Assembly: GCA_017464565.1 (NCBI GenBank)
Contig: JAFTZH010000029.1
Coordinates: forward strand, 1 to 64,000
Length of the DNA stretch: 64,000 bases
Direction: 5' to 3'
Origin: Clostridia bacterium
GTDB taxonomy: Bacteria; Bacillota; Clostridia; Oscillospirales; CAG-272
A model generated the notes under the pieces. That model did no database searches and was not told the DNA's origin. It saw only the letters and a list, made by a program, of their open reading frames with translations. Of the stretch, positions 44,334-56,409 are shown piece by piece; positions within the stretch are counted from its first letter, which is position 1, and every line of letters starts with the position of its first letter. The translations under genes were made by a program, and so were the position numbers.

Positions 44334-44362
44334 TTGCTTTTGAAGCGAGTTCAATGTAGAAT
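44334..44362 (+). promoter_or_regulatory. Probable sigma-A promoter of the secreted-protein group
   Basis: TTGCTT (44334-44339), 17-base spacer, TAGAAT (44357-44362). The leader holds a GCCC-GAAA-GGGC tetraloop hairpin at 44390-44401, just before the ribosome site of the gene at 44427. Confidence 0.5.
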
Positions 44363-44426
44363 AGCTTTACGGCAATATCAATAAAAATGCCCGAAAGGGC
44401 GAAATATTAAGAAAGGAATGAAATTT

Positions 44427-45608
44427 ATGAAAAGAAAAATTTCAGCCGTGCTCGTTGCCGTAATGCTCTTTACGGCATTGTTCAGCATCGGAGCAACGGC
44501 AGCGACCCCTGTTACGACCGAGCAGAGCTACACGCATAATTTTAACGTCAACACAGACGTTATCAAGTGTGAGCAGGGCGGAGCAAACGTATCGCTTCAA
44601 GGCGGTGACGATACGTGGTTGCCTCCTGTTGACGAAAGCGAAGAGACAAACAGCAAGGGGCTTCAGATCAAAGCAACTACCGGAGATGCAGCTTATTCAA
44701 GAAATACCATTTTGTTTTCCGCGCAGAACGCAGATGTGATACCCGTTGGAACGTATACGGTATCCATTTGGGTAAGACATAATGATGCAAATTCCGCTGA
44801 CTGGGCTTCCAGATTTACAGAAAAAAAGGCTGACGGTGCTACAAATGCGACCCAGTCGGGAGCAGTGCTTAGCAATATAGCTCTCGCTTTCTATGGCAAA
44901 GGAATGACCGACAGCACGGCTACACTTGAAAACGGACAGCTTGTAAGACTTTTCTGTGATGATGCTGGAACAAATAATTTTGTTCCAACAAGCTATGTCT
45001 CCGATGACATTAGAACGTCTACCGCAAACAGCAAGGTATGGGTAAAATGGACTGCTACCGTTACCTTCACACAGCCCGTTGAGTCTATGGCTTTCTGGGT
45101 ATGGAAGGACACGGAGGGAGCAGAGGGAAAGCAGTGGGCTACGTATATCGAGGACCTCACCATTGAGGGAACTCCCGCCGAGCAGGCAGAGGGCATAACC
45201 TTCAGAGGAGTTCAGGAGACCGCTCCCGCCGGAACCTTCAATTCAAGACTCGTATCGACGGTTGACGCTCTTGACGGTAAGTATAAGGCTATCGGATACG
45301 ACGTTTCGATAGAGGAAAACGGCGTTGAGACCAAGTCTAAAAAGTCGGTCGTCTGCGAATACGCTTACGACAAGATAACCGGAAGCACCGACACGGGAGT
45401 TGCGATTGAATACTCGGCGCTTGATTACAACGCTACGCATATCGCGGCTCTCACGCTCACGGGGCTTCCCGCTGACGTCGCGGCTCTTGACATAATCGTA
45501 ACTCCTTTCGTCGTTGACAAGGACGGAAACAGAGATACGGCGAACGAGACGACTTATAAGATAACATATGCTAACGGTGTTTTCCAAAGCATAACGAAGG
45601 AGGCTTAA
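44427..45608 (+). CDS. Secreted protein of unknown function with a Clostridia-type C-terminal domain
   Basis: 393 residues from ATG 44427 (AAAGGA 9 bases upstream; ATG 44418 overlaps that site). Signal peptide ends 'SIGATAA'. Residues about 25-255 form a beta-rich domain with 'PVGTYTVSIWVRHNDAN' and 'VESMAFWVWKDTEG', similar in layout to the protein at 45777. Residues about 260-390 begin 'ITFRGVQETAPAGTFNSRLVSTVD', a domain I have seen appended to many secreted Clostridia proteins with no known function. No anchor is visible. Translation of the 42-residue peptide gene starts 4 bases after its stop. Confidence 0.75.
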   Translation: MKRKISAVLVAVMLFTALFSIGATAATPVTTEQSYTHNFNVNTDVIKCEQGGANVSLQGGDDTWLPPVDESEETNSKGLQIKATTGDAAYSRNTILFSAQNADVIPVGTYTVSIWVRHNDANSADWASRFTEKKADGATNATQSGAVLSNIALAFYGKGMTDSTATLENGQLVRLFCDDAGTNNFVPTSYVSDDIRTSTANSKVWVKWTATVTFTQPVESMAFWVWKDTEGAEGKQWATYIEDLTIEGTPAEQAEGITFRGVQETAPAGTFNSRLVSTVDALDGKYKAIGYDVSIEENGVETKSKKSVVCEYAYDKITGSTDTGVAIEYSALDYNATHIAALTLTGLPADVAALDIIVTPFVVDKDGNRDTANETTYKITYANGVFQSITKEA

Positions 45609-45612
45609 TTTT

Positions 45613-45741
45613 ATGAAAAAGAAATATCAGGCTCCCGAAGCTATGGAACAAAAGTTTAATTCGTCCGACGTTATTACCGTTTCGATAACCGTATATTCGG
45701 AATCGGGCAACGGAGATATGCTCGGATATGACGAGTGGTAA
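45613..45741 (+). CDS. 42-residue peptide gene between secreted proteins
   Basis: ATG 45613 to TAA 45739-45741, preceded by AAGGAGG at 45597-45603 inside the end of the upstream gene. The product begins MKKKYQAPEAMEQKFNSSDV, continues ITVSITVYSESGNGDML and ends GYDEW. No signal peptide and no Cys. The N-terminal pattern K-K-Y-x-x-P-E ... D-V-I-T-x-S is one I recall from many short Clostridia ORFs with no known role. The ideal ribosome site and tight spacing on both sides argue for a real gene; a modified peptide precursor is possible, but no maturation enzyme is nearby. Confidence 0.65.
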   Translation: MKKKYQAPEAMEQKFNSSDVITVSITVYSESGNGDMLGYDEW

Positions 45742-45776
45742 TCCTTAAATCGCTTTATTAATAAGGGAGAGTTATT

Positions 45777-46712
45777 ATGAATAAAAGATTTTTGTCTTTA
45801 CTTATAAGCGCGGTGCTGATAATATCGGCAATAGCCGCCGTCGGTACGTCAGCCGCGGATCCGATAACTGCAAAGCACAGTCTTGACGCGCTTGAGGCTA
45901 TGGTAGGCTCGCTTACCAAGAGCGACACGGGAACGGTAGCTATGAGCGGAAAGAGTCTTAAGATACAGACGCAGAACGCGGATTACGGTCTTAACGGCGA
46001 TCCGAGCAATATCGAGCAATATAAAGCCACGTACAATTATTCTAGAAGAACCAAGCTTACCTCTTTTGAGGACGGAATAGTTCTTCCAGCAGGTACCTAC
46101 ACCGTTTCTCTCTACGTTTACGAGAACGGCTCGCATCTCGGAACACAGCTTTCACACAAGTGCGAGATAGCGGTTTCACTGCATACCGCGGAGGAGACCG
46201 ACGACACGCTGGGCTACAATCACGCAAGCGCTAACCTCATAGAGCTGTTTAACGCCACCGAGGGCTCTCGCGCGGGAACTCCGGCCAACGCGTTTACAAA
46301 AACGGAGGTTACCGAGAAGGTCGGAACGAGAACCTGGGCGCAGTACACCGCTGAAATTACCGTGAACGAGCCCGTAAGTCAGTTTACCTTCTGGCTTATC
46401 GGAGACGCGAGCGACGATGGCGGAGAGGGAGCTACCTATCAGACTTGGATAGATAATTTCTCGGTATATAACGAGGAGGCAACTCCCGCTACCACGACCA
46501 CGGCAGAGACCACCACCGCCGCGACCACCACTGCCGCCGCTACGACTACGGCAGTTTACGCGACCTCGACCACCACCGCGGAGACGAGCGCGACGGAGGA
46601 AGAGAGTGAGGAAGGCGGCTGCAAATCCAGCGTACTTACTGCTTTCTCTGCGGTAACGGTATGCGGAGCCGCGGCGACTGCGGTGCTCTTTAAGAGGAAA
46701 AAAGAAGACTAA
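45777..46712 (+). CDS. Secreted protein with GGC C-terminal anchor
   Basis: 311 residues; AAGGGAGAG before the ATG. Signal peptide 'LISAVLIISAIAAVGTSAA'. One beta-rich domain (about 25-235) with 'LPAGTYTVSLYVYENGS' and 'PVSQFTFWLIGDASDD', alignable by eye with the first domain of the protein at 44427. A Thr/Ala-rich linker (about 240-270) leads to 'EEGGCKSS', a hydrophobic helix and 'FKRKKED'. From GGC to the end is 32 residues, exactly as in the protein at 31293. Probably held at the cell envelope. Confidence 0.8.
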   Translation: MNKRFLSLLISAVLIISAIAAVGTSAADPITAKHSLDALEAMVGSLTKSDTGTVAMSGKSLKIQTQNADYGLNGDPSNIEQYKATYNYSRRTKLTSFEDGIVLPAGTYTVSLYVYENGSHLGTQLSHKCEIAVSLHTAEETDDTLGYNHASANLIELFNATEGSRAGTPANAFTKTEVTEKVGTRTWAQYTAEITVNEPVSQFTFWLIGDASDDGGEGATYQTWIDNFSVYNEEATPATTTTAETTTAATTTAAATTTAVYATSTTTAETSATEEESEEGGCKSSVLTAFSAVTVCGAAATAVLFKRKKED

Positions 46713-46726
46713 ACGATAAATACCTT

Positions 46727-46754
46727 TTCGGCGGCGGTGAGATCTGCCGCCGAA
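46727..46754 (+). other. GC-rich hairpin downstream of the GGC-protein gene
   Basis: TTCGGCGGC (46727-46735) pairs with GCCGCCGAA (46746-46754) across a 10-base loop. No T run follows, so it is at best a partial terminator or an mRNA-stabilising 3' hairpin before the beta-helix gene at 46779. Confidence 0.5.
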
Positions 46755-46778
46755 GCGTTAATATAAAGAGGAAAAAAT

Positions 46779-48488
46779 ATGCAGACAGAGCAGAATATAA
46801 CCAACACGAACGTAGTAGTCCCCAAAAGGCTTTCGGGAGAGACTAACGACAGCCCCGCGATAAGACGCGCGCTTGACAGCATAAAGGATACGGGCGGTAC
46901 GCTCTACCTTTGCGAGACGACCTATACTATATCCGAGCCTATAATTATTTACAGAGACGTCTCGTATATCGGGCGAGGCGTCGGACAGACCACGATATAC
47001 GTAGAGAAGGGAGCTGACTGCGACGCCTTCAAGAGCTTTGAGTTTGAGAGGTTCGTCGATCAGAAGATGTACTCGGAGTCTGTGGACGATAATTTCGGAC
47101 CGAAGAGCCGTATGCCCCAGAACTTTATGATAAAGGGAATGACTATCGACTGCGGAGCCGATTTCGAGGAGACCGAGACCGAGCATATATTTAGATGTAC
47201 GGGAAACAAAAAGGGCTACGGAATGAAGATATTCGGCAAAAGATATATCATCGGGGAAGTTCAGATACAGAACGTTCCCGAGGTAGGCTTTTACACCGAA
47301 TTCAACTCGGGCGAGGTCGTTACCGTCGCCAACAGCTTCCGCTACTTTATCGGAAGCCGTATATCCGTAAGAGTTATATCGAGCGGAGAGGAGGGCGTTA
47401 TTTACAGAGGTCCTTCCGACCAGAGAATAGACGACCTTTGGGTATGCTCGTCCTGTCTTACGGGAAAGACTACCGTTTTTGCCGACAGAGAGGATTGGGA
47501 GCTTGCGGCGGTGGTATTTGACGACAGAGATCCCGCGTATAACAACGTTCCTTACTGCGCCAGCCCCGAGCTTGGCTTTGGACATATATGGCGCGGATTT
47601 AACTGCTGGGGACTCGTCGTTTGCGGACACGCGCGCTTTAAAGCCGACCACCTTATAATCGAGAGCACGAACGGCGGATTCAAAAACAGCCGTTTCAGCT
47701 ATTCACAGATAAATATGCTCGACGTTCACGACTGCCGTTTCGGAAACAGCGAAAGACCTTATATGTGGCTGAGGAGCAAGTCTCATACGAAAATATCCAA
47801 CCTTGAGATACGCTTCTCGAGAGAGACCTCGCACAAGGATATGATACGGCTTGACGGCGACAACGTTCTGATATCAAAATGTTTGCTTCGCGGAAACCAC
47901 GATATAGTCGGAATGGAGAACGCGGGAGGACACGGACTTATTATCAACGGTAACTTCAATCAGATACTCGGACTCCACGGAATGTATATCGGAGGAAAGG
48001 GAAGCGACGGAAGAGACGCGACTGCCTGCACCATAAACGGATGCAGAAATATCGTCCGAGGTATCGCCAACGACTGTACCTGCGGCGTTGAGGTGAACAA
48101 TCCCGACAACACGGTGGAGCTTACAGTGAGCCGCGACTCGGAGAAGGGACAGAAATCAATATCGTGCAACGCCCGTCCCGCCTCGCTCGCCCTCAACGAT
48201 TTTGACAGAGCGGATAAAACCTATACGAGATATCCTTACAGAACTTTGCTTGAGGGTATATTCAAGGGAGATACCGACGAGCTTCAGACGGTGAAACTTC
48301 CTCACGGGCTTCCGTTCGCGCCCTCGCTCTGCGATATAGTTCCCGTTCTTACGTCAAACGGAGAGACTTTGGACGTAGCGCAGCTTTCGGTAAGCGGAGC
48401 CGACGAGGAAAACGTAACGCTTTCGTTCAGACTGCGCGCTCCCGCCGAAGCGGAGACGGTAAGCGTGGCTCTTCATATAGGCGTATAA
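46779..48488 (+). CDS. Beta-helix protein without signal peptide (paralogue 1)
   Basis: 569 residues, AGAGG before the ATG. 'ETNDSPAIRRALDSIKDTGG' and 'TYTISEPIIIYRDVSYIGRG' form the start of a right-handed beta-helix; later turns include 'MKIFGKRYII', 'YRGPSDQ', 'YCASPELGF' and 'HTKISNLEIRF'. Nearly every block recurs in the lipoprotein encoded 24 bases downstream, so the two are tandem duplicates. This copy lacks any signal or linker and should stay in the cytoplasm. A short beta-rich C-terminal domain of about 80 residues follows the helix. Enzymatic role unknown; lyase/hydrolase or binding are possible. Confidence 0.78.
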   Translation: MQTEQNITNTNVVVPKRLSGETNDSPAIRRALDSIKDTGGTLYLCETTYTISEPIIIYRDVSYIGRGVGQTTIYVEKGADCDAFKSFEFERFVDQKMYSESVDDNFGPKSRMPQNFMIKGMTIDCGADFEETETEHIFRCTGNKKGYGMKIFGKRYIIGEVQIQNVPEVGFYTEFNSGEVVTVANSFRYFIGSRISVRVISSGEEGVIYRGPSDQRIDDLWVCSSCLTGKTTVFADREDWELAAVVFDDRDPAYNNVPYCASPELGFGHIWRGFNCWGLVVCGHARFKADHLIIESTNGGFKNSRFSYSQINMLDVHDCRFGNSERPYMWLRSKSHTKISNLEIRFSRETSHKDMIRLDGDNVLISKCLLRGNHDIVGMENAGGHGLIINGNFNQILGLHGMYIGGKGSDGRDATACTINGCRNIVRGIANDCTCGVEVNNPDNTVELTVSRDSEKGQKSISCNARPASLALNDFDRADKTYTRYPYRTLLEGIFKGDTDELQTVKLPHGLPFAPSLCDIVPVLTSNGETLDVAQLSVSGADEENVTLSFRLRAPAEAETVSVALHIGV

Positions 48489-48512
48489 AAATTAATAAAG
48501 AGAGATAGTTAT

Positions 48513-50396
48513 ATGATGAAAAGAATAATTTCGATACTTTGCTGTATCACTTTGCTTTTCGGTGCTTTATCGCTGATGTCCTGCCAAAAGGAGAACGGAG
48601 AAGGCGACGCCGAAACGACGGCATCGGGCTTTAACGCCGACGATTGGACGGGAGACGTTGAGCTTCCCGAAGCCGAGGCGACGGAGGTTCCCGATAATTA
48701 CGTAGTGCCCGTCCGCAAGGAAGGGGAGACCGACGACAGCCCCGCTATCAAGCGCGCGCTTGACAGCATAAAGGAAAGCGGCGGAACGATATATTTCTGC
48801 GAGAACGATTATACGATATCCGAGCCGATAATCATTTATAAAAATATCAGCTACGTCGGACGCGGTATAGGACAGACGACTATAACGGTTAAGGCGGGCG
48901 CAAACTGCGACGCGTTCGTTACAAATCTTTTCGATTCCTACCGTGACCAGCAGAATTACGATAAGCTTGTAAGCGCTTATTTCGGACCTAACAGCGACCT
49001 TCCGCAGAACTTTGAGATAAAGGGGCTTACCATTGACGGAAACGCTGATTTTACGATTGACAACGCCGTCAATATGACCTATAAGGCGACGAAAAACACC
49101 AAGGGAAGCGGTATCAAGATATTCGGCAAGCGTTATATAATAGAGAACGTTCAGGTGCAGAATTTTGCCGAGATAGGCTTTTATACCGAGTTCAACGCGC
49201 CCGAGGTTACCGACGTTGACAGCAGCTACGATTATTTTATCTGCACGAAGATAGACGGACTGCGCGTTATAAGCACGGGTGAGGAGGGACTTATATACAG
49301 AGGACCTTCCGATCAGGAGGTGGACGGACTTTGGGTGTGCGCAAGCTGCCTTACGGGCGAGTCTACCGTATACGCCGACAGAGACGGCTGGGAGCTTGCC
49401 TCGGTGGTCTTTGAGGATAAGGAGGCGTCCAACAACAATACGTCGTATTGCGCAAGCCCCGAGCTTGGCTTCGCTCATATCTGGAGAGGATATAATTGCT
49501 GGGGAATGGTGCTTGTCGGGCAGCTTCGTTTCAAGGCGGATCACCTTATCATCGAGAGTACCTTCGGCGGACTTAAGACCAGCAAGGACTGTTATTCGCA
49601 GATAAGCATACTCGATATACATAACTGTATGTTCGGGGATAATTCAAGACCTTACTTTGAGATAAACAGTACGGCACATACGAAGATATCAAATCTTGAG
49701 ATACGTTACGGAAAAGACTCTACGCAGAAGGATATGCTCCATATAAACGGAAACAACGTTACTATCGGAGAATGTCAGCTCAGAGGCAACAGCGACCAGA
49801 TAGGAGTTTCAAAGGCAGGCGGTCACGGGGTTGTGATAAAGGGCAGATGGAATCAGATATCCTCTCTTAACGCAATGCGCTTTGCGGGACTCGGAAGCGA
49901 CGGAAAGACCGCATCGGCAATAGTTATCGGAAGTGACGCAACTCTCAACAGAATATCGGGTGTCGTAAGTTTTTCGGCTATTGCGGCTACCGTAAACAAT
50001 GGAAATAACACCCTTGACCTTTCTACGAGAAGAGACGTGGGACAGGTGGCTGTATCAGCAGGGGAAAGCGTTATGGAGATACTTGATCTTACCCTTGTGG
50101 ATTATATCTCGGGCGGAGGCTGGACGAGATACCCCCATCAGGTTCAGGACGTTGACGTCTTCGACGCCACGACCACAGAGGTACAGACGGTTACGATAGC
50201 TCACGGCTGTACGATAACTCCTTTCCCTGCCAACGTTCAGCTAACGCTGCTCAACGAGGACGGGCTTACCGATTTTGCCGTAGCGTATATGAGCGTCGCT
50301 GCGGTGGATTCGACAAACGTTACCGTAAGCTTTAAGCTGTCAGAGGCGAGTGATGCAGCTAACGCGAAGCTCGGACTGCTCGTGAGTGTAAATTGA
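48513..50396 (+). CDS. Beta-helix lipoprotein (paralogue 2)
   Basis: 627 residues. Lipobox 'LSLMSC' and a linker with 'DAETTASG', then from residue about 70 the same fold as the preceding protein: 'ETDDSPAIKRALDSIKESGG', 'DYTISEPIIIYKNISYVGRG', 'IKIFGKRYII', 'YRGPSDQ', 'YCASPELGF', 'HTKISNLEIRYG'. The C-terminal 80 residues also align. The pair thus provides an outside and an inside version of one fold. It is followed by a strong terminator, which ends the group begun at 44362. Confidence 0.8.
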   Translation: MMKRIISILCCITLLFGALSLMSCQKENGEGDAETTASGFNADDWTGDVELPEAEATEVPDNYVVPVRKEGETDDSPAIKRALDSIKESGGTIYFCENDYTISEPIIIYKNISYVGRGIGQTTITVKAGANCDAFVTNLFDSYRDQQNYDKLVSAYFGPNSDLPQNFEIKGLTIDGNADFTIDNAVNMTYKATKNTKGSGIKIFGKRYIIENVQVQNFAEIGFYTEFNAPEVTDVDSSYDYFICTKIDGLRVISTGEEGLIYRGPSDQEVDGLWVCASCLTGESTVYADRDGWELASVVFEDKEASNNNTSYCASPELGFAHIWRGYNCWGMVLVGQLRFKADHLIIESTFGGLKTSKDCYSQISILDIHNCMFGDNSRPYFEINSTAHTKISNLEIRYGKDSTQKDMLHINGNNVTIGECQLRGNSDQIGVSKAGGHGVVIKGRWNQISSLNAMRFAGLGSDGKTASAIVIGSDATLNRISGVVSFSAIAATVNNGNNTLDLSTRRDVGQVAVSAGESVMEILDLTLVDYISGGGWTRYPHQVQDVDVFDATTTEVQTVTIAHGCTITPFPANVQLTLLNEDGLTDFAVAYMSVAAVDSTNVTVSFKLSEASDAANAKLGLLVSVN

Positions 50397-50399
50397 TAA

Positions 50400-50444
50400 T
50401 TCGGACTATGCTCGGACTGTGTCCGAGCATAGTCCGTACTTTTA
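50400..50444 (+). terminator. Intrinsic terminator after the beta-helix lipoprotein gene
   Basis: A perfect 16-bp stem (CGGACTATGCTCGGAC / GTCCGAGCATAGTCCG, 50402-50417 and 50421-50436) with a 3-base loop, followed by TACTTTTA. Confidence 0.85.
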
Positions 50445-50459
50445 AATCGAAATTTTTAC

Positions 50460-50488
50460 TTGAATATATCTTGTACGTATGATATTAT
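50460..50488 (+). promoter_or_regulatory. Sigma-A promoter of the beta-galactosidase gene
   Basis: TTGAAT (50460-50465), 17-base spacer, TATTAT (50483-50488), 52 bases before ATG 50541. Confidence 0.55.
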
Positions 50489-50504
50489 TAAAGTATAACT
50501 ATAA

Positions 50505-53573
<3,069 letters not shown>

Positions 53574-53588
53574 GTTTCGGCTAAATAA

Positions 53589-53627
53589 AAAACCGAAAAC
53601 GCTTTTTACGGAGCGTTTTCGGTTTTT
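53589..53627 (+). terminator. Intrinsic terminator of the beta-galactosidase gene
   Basis: AAACCGAAAACGCT / AGCGTTTTCGGTTT with an 8-base loop, flanked by A and T runs. Confidence 0.85.
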
Positions 53628-53632
53628 AGATC

Positions 53633-53661
53633 TTGACAATTTTTTGATTATGTGATACAAT
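53633..53661 (+). promoter_or_regulatory. Sigma-A promoter of the NahK-like kinase gene
   Basis: TTGACA (53633-53638), 17-base spacer, TACAAT (53656-53661). The 67-base leader ends in AGGAG before ATG 53729. Confidence 0.75.
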
Positions 53662-53728
53662 CTTAATTGTCGGGCGTATTTGACGCCTGTTTTTATAGAT
53701 TGAATAATTTTTATTAGGAGATAATAAT

Positions 53729-54832
53729 ATGGTTTTCGCCGATTTGGAAAACGTTTCGAAAGCTTTTGGGCACGAAGGAAGCTTCAAGTCTCTTGAAGAA
53801 ATAAGAGCGGGACACATAAACTGCACGTATAAGCTGACTTTTACGCGGCAGAGCGGAGAAGAGATAGCGTACATAGTTCAAAAGATAAATACCGTGGCTT
53901 TCCGCGATCCCGACGGACTTATGAACAATATAGGTCTCGTAACGGAGCATCTCGCAAATAAATTTGACAGAAACGACCCCGAATATAACAGAAGATTTCT
54001 TCATTTTCTAAAGACGGAAGAGGGTTCGTATATATACCGCGACGGTAACGGGGGCTGTTGGCGCTCGTATATCTACGTCGATAACGCTACCGCGCACAAT
54101 TTTATCAGTGATCCCCGTCTTTTCTATGAATCGGGCAAGGGATTCGGCGCGTTTCAAAAACAGCTTTCCGATTTTCCCGCCGAACAGCTTATAGAGACCA
54201 TTCCCAATTTCCATAACACCAAAAAGCGCTTCGTCGATTTCGTTGCCGCGGTCGCCGAGGACAAGGCGGGCAGGGCGAAGGAGGTCGAGCAGGAGATAGA
54301 TTTCTTCTTTGAACGCAGAAAAATGATGGGTGAGATAATCGACAAGATGAACGCGGGAATACTTCCTATGCGCGTTACGCACAACGATACCAAGCTCAAC
54401 AACGTTCTTATAGACGACACAACGAAAGAGGCTATCTGCGTAATAGACCTTGATACCGTAATGCCCGGTTCGGCGCTTTACGATTACGGAGACTCTATCC
54501 GCTTCGGCGCTTGTACCGCTACCGAGGACGAGAGCGATCTCTCAAAGGTAGACGTAGACCTTGAGCTGTTTAAGCTTTATACCAAGGGATATCTTGAGGA
54601 GTCGGGAGACGCACTCACCAAGGACGAGATACATTATTTCCCGCTCGGCGCTAAAATTATGACCTGTGAGGTCGCTATGCGCTTCCTTACCGATTATCTC
54701 AACGGAGACGTCTATTTCAAAATAAGATATCCCGAGCATAACCTCGTAAGAGCAAGAGTGCAGATGAAGCTGCTCACGGCTATCGAGGCTAAATTCGACG
54801 AAATGACGGCTTACGTCGATTCGCTTATATAA
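53729..54832 (+). CDS. N-acetylhexosamine 1-kinase-like phosphotransferase
   Basis: 367 residues of the aminoglycoside-phosphotransferase/choline-kinase fold. The catalytic loop is 'RVTHNDTKLNNVLID' and the metal motif 'VIDLDTVMPGSALYDYGDSI', followed by 'RFGACTATEDE'; this combination is what I know from NahK/LnpB of the lacto-N-biose/galacto-N-biose pathway, which phosphorylates GlcNAc or GalNAc at C1. LNB phosphorylase (GH112) and the nucleotidyl transferases are not in the window. Next to lacZ, though with a separate promoter, which fits host-glycan use. Confidence 0.82.
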   Translation: MVFADLENVSKAFGHEGSFKSLEEIRAGHINCTYKLTFTRQSGEEIAYIVQKINTVAFRDPDGLMNNIGLVTEHLANKFDRNDPEYNRRFLHFLKTEEGSYIYRDGNGGCWRSYIYVDNATAHNFISDPRLFYESGKGFGAFQKQLSDFPAEQLIETIPNFHNTKKRFVDFVAAVAEDKAGRAKEVEQEIDFFFERRKMMGEIIDKMNAGILPMRVTHNDTKLNNVLIDDTTKEAICVIDLDTVMPGSALYDYGDSIRFGACTATEDESDLSKVDVDLELFKLYTKGYLEESGDALTKDEIHYFPLGAKIMTCEVAMRFLTDYLNGDVYFKIRYPEHNLVRARVQMKLLTAIEAKFDEMTAYVDSLI

Positions 54833-54854
54833 GATATATATTAATGAGTTATAA

Positions 54855-55135
54855 GGGGGGAGTGCCTTTTTGCAAAAAGGCACTCCCCCCCAAACCCCCC
54901 TCTTAAAAAAACTTTAAACGTTGGGTTTAATTTTAAATTTTTATCTTGCTTTCTACGGAGAGTTTATTTTGGATTCAACCATACTCGGTAGGGGAGGGAC
55001 TTGCTCTTCCCGTTTCGTTCATATAAAATATACTTCGTGAGGACGACTAAGGCAAAAATTAAATTCATACCCGACTTTTAAAAATTTTTGGGGTGGGGTT
55101 TGGGGGAGGGACTTTTTATAAAAAGTCCCTCCCCC
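54855..55135. repeat. Composite inverted-repeat element, copy F (full)
   Basis: Left hairpin 54855-54890 (GGGGGGAGTGCC / GGCACTCCCCCC), arms (CCCCCCTCTTAAAAAAACTTT...TTTCTACGG and GGCAAAAATTAAATTCATACCC), centre with CCATACTCGGTAGGGGAGGG as in copy D, right hairpin 55102-55135 (GGGGGAGGGAC / GTCCCTCCCCC). The left hairpin core (AGTGCC/GGCACT) matches copy G. Fills the convergent junction of the kinase gene and rplA. Confidence 0.8.
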
Positions 55136-55153
55136 ATTATAATAATCCCTGCG

Positions 55154-55187
55154 AAAAAAGGAAGCGAGATATCTCGCTTCCTTTTTT
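55154..55187 (-). terminator. Intrinsic terminator of the rpmG-rplA operon
   Basis: AAAAAAGGAAGCGAG / CTCGCTTCCTTTTTT with a four-base ATAT loop centre. Read on the minus strand it has a T run directly after the stem, 16 bases beyond the rplA stop. Confidence 0.85.
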
Positions 55188-55202
55188 ATTATTCATTTGA
55201 GA

Positions 55203-55889
55203 TTAACCAAGCTTTGCCTGATTTATCTTGATGCCGGGGCCCATAGTGCTTGCGATAACGCAGCTCTTTATATACTGACCATTTGCAGCGGCGGGCTTTG
55301 CCTTTATAACGGCACCAACGAGGGTGTTGAAGTTTTCGGAGAGCTTTTCAACTCCGAAGGAAGCCTTACCGATAGGGCAGTGAATGATATTGGTCTTAAC
55401 AAGACGGTATTCAATCTTACCTGCTTTAGCCTCGGTTACTGCGCGCGCAACGTCGGGAGTAACGGTTCCTGCTTTAGGAGAAGGCATAAGTCCCTTAGGA
55501 CCGAGAACCTTACCGAGCTTACCGATAACGCCCATCATATCGGGGCTTGCGATAACTACGTCAAAGTCAAACCAGTTTTCAGTCTGAATTTTTTCCGCGT
55601 ATTCAGCTCCGCCTGCGTAATCAGCGCCTGCGTCGAGAGCCTTCTGAACGTTGTCGCCCTTGGCGAAAACGAGAACCTTAAGGGTCTTACCCGTTCCGTT
55701 GGGGAGAACAACCGCGCCTCTGACCTGCTGGTCTGCGTGGCGGGAGTCAACGCCGAGACGAATGTGAATTTCTATGGTCTCGTCAAATTTTGCTTTTGAC
55801 GTCTGGCAAACGAGCTCAAGCGCTTCAGCCGGCTCGTAGGTTTTGCTCTTATCAAAAAGTTTTACGCTGTCTGTATATTTCTTTCCCAT
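55203..55889 (-). CDS. rplA: Ribosomal protein L1
   Basis: 228 residues. L1 forms the stalk near the ribosomal E site and can repress its own operon. '[34 protein letters not shown]' region, '[19 protein letters not shown]' and '[14 protein letters not shown]' are family signatures. GAGGAGG before the ATG, 13 bases after rplK. The operon ends here: rplJ and rplL, which usually follow, are absent. Confidence 0.98.
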   Translation of the reverse strand: MGKKYTDSVKLFDKSKTYEPAEALELVCQTSKAKFDETIEIHIRLGVDSRHADQQVRGAVVLPNGTGKTLKVLVFAKGDNVQKALDAGADYAGGAEYAEKIQTENWFDFDVVIASPDMMGVIGKLGKVLGPKGLMPSPKAGTVTPDVARAVTEAKAGKIEYRLVKTNIIHCPIGKASFGVEKLSENFNTLVGAVIKAKPAAANGQYIKSCVIASTMGPGIKINQAKLG

Positions 55890-55902
55890 TGTTCAATCCT
55901 CC

Positions 55903-56328
55903 TCAGTCCTCTACGACTACGCCCATACTGCGCGCGGTTCCGGCTATCATACTCATAGCGGTCTCGATATTCGCAGCGTTAAGGTCGGGCATTTTAGTCT
56001 CGGCAATTTTGCGAACCTGCTCTTTGGTTATCTTCGCAACCTTGGTCTTGTTAGGCTTATCGGAGCCTGACTCGATTCCGCAAGCTTTCTTTATAAGAAC
56101 GGGAGCGGGAGGAGTCTTGGTGATGAACGTGAAGGAACGGTCTGCGTAAACGGTAATAACTACGGGAATTATCAGACCGATATCATTTTTTGTTCTTTCG
56201 TTGAATTCCTTCGTGAATACGGGAATTGCAACACCGTACTGACCGAGTGCGGGTCCTACGGGGGGCTGGGGAGTTGCCTTACCTGCGGGCAACTGAAGCT
56301 TAATGTAACCTAATACTTTCTTTGCCAT
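55903..56328 (-). CDS. rplK: Ribosomal protein L11
   Basis: 141 residues, full length. Binds 23S rRNA at the GTPase-associated centre. Begins '[20 protein letters not shown]' with 'PPVGPALGQ' following, and '[12 protein letters not shown]' at the C-terminus. GGAGG precedes the ATG. The 81-base gap from nusG holds a TGCGGC-GAAAA-GCCGCA hairpin (56390-56405 region). Confidence 0.98.
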   Translation of the reverse strand: MAKKVLGYIKLQLPAGKATPQPPVGPALGQYGVAIPVFTKEFNERTKNDIGLIIPVVITVYADRSFTFITKTPPAPVLIKKACGIESGSDKPNKTKVAKITKEQVRKIAETKMPDLNAANIETAMSMIAGTARSMGVVVED

Positions 56329-56409
56329 AATTAAATTTTACCTCCATACGTGGTTTTTTACGGGAGACTCAAAATTTTCTCCCTCCCACTGCGGCGAAAA
56401 GCCGCAATT

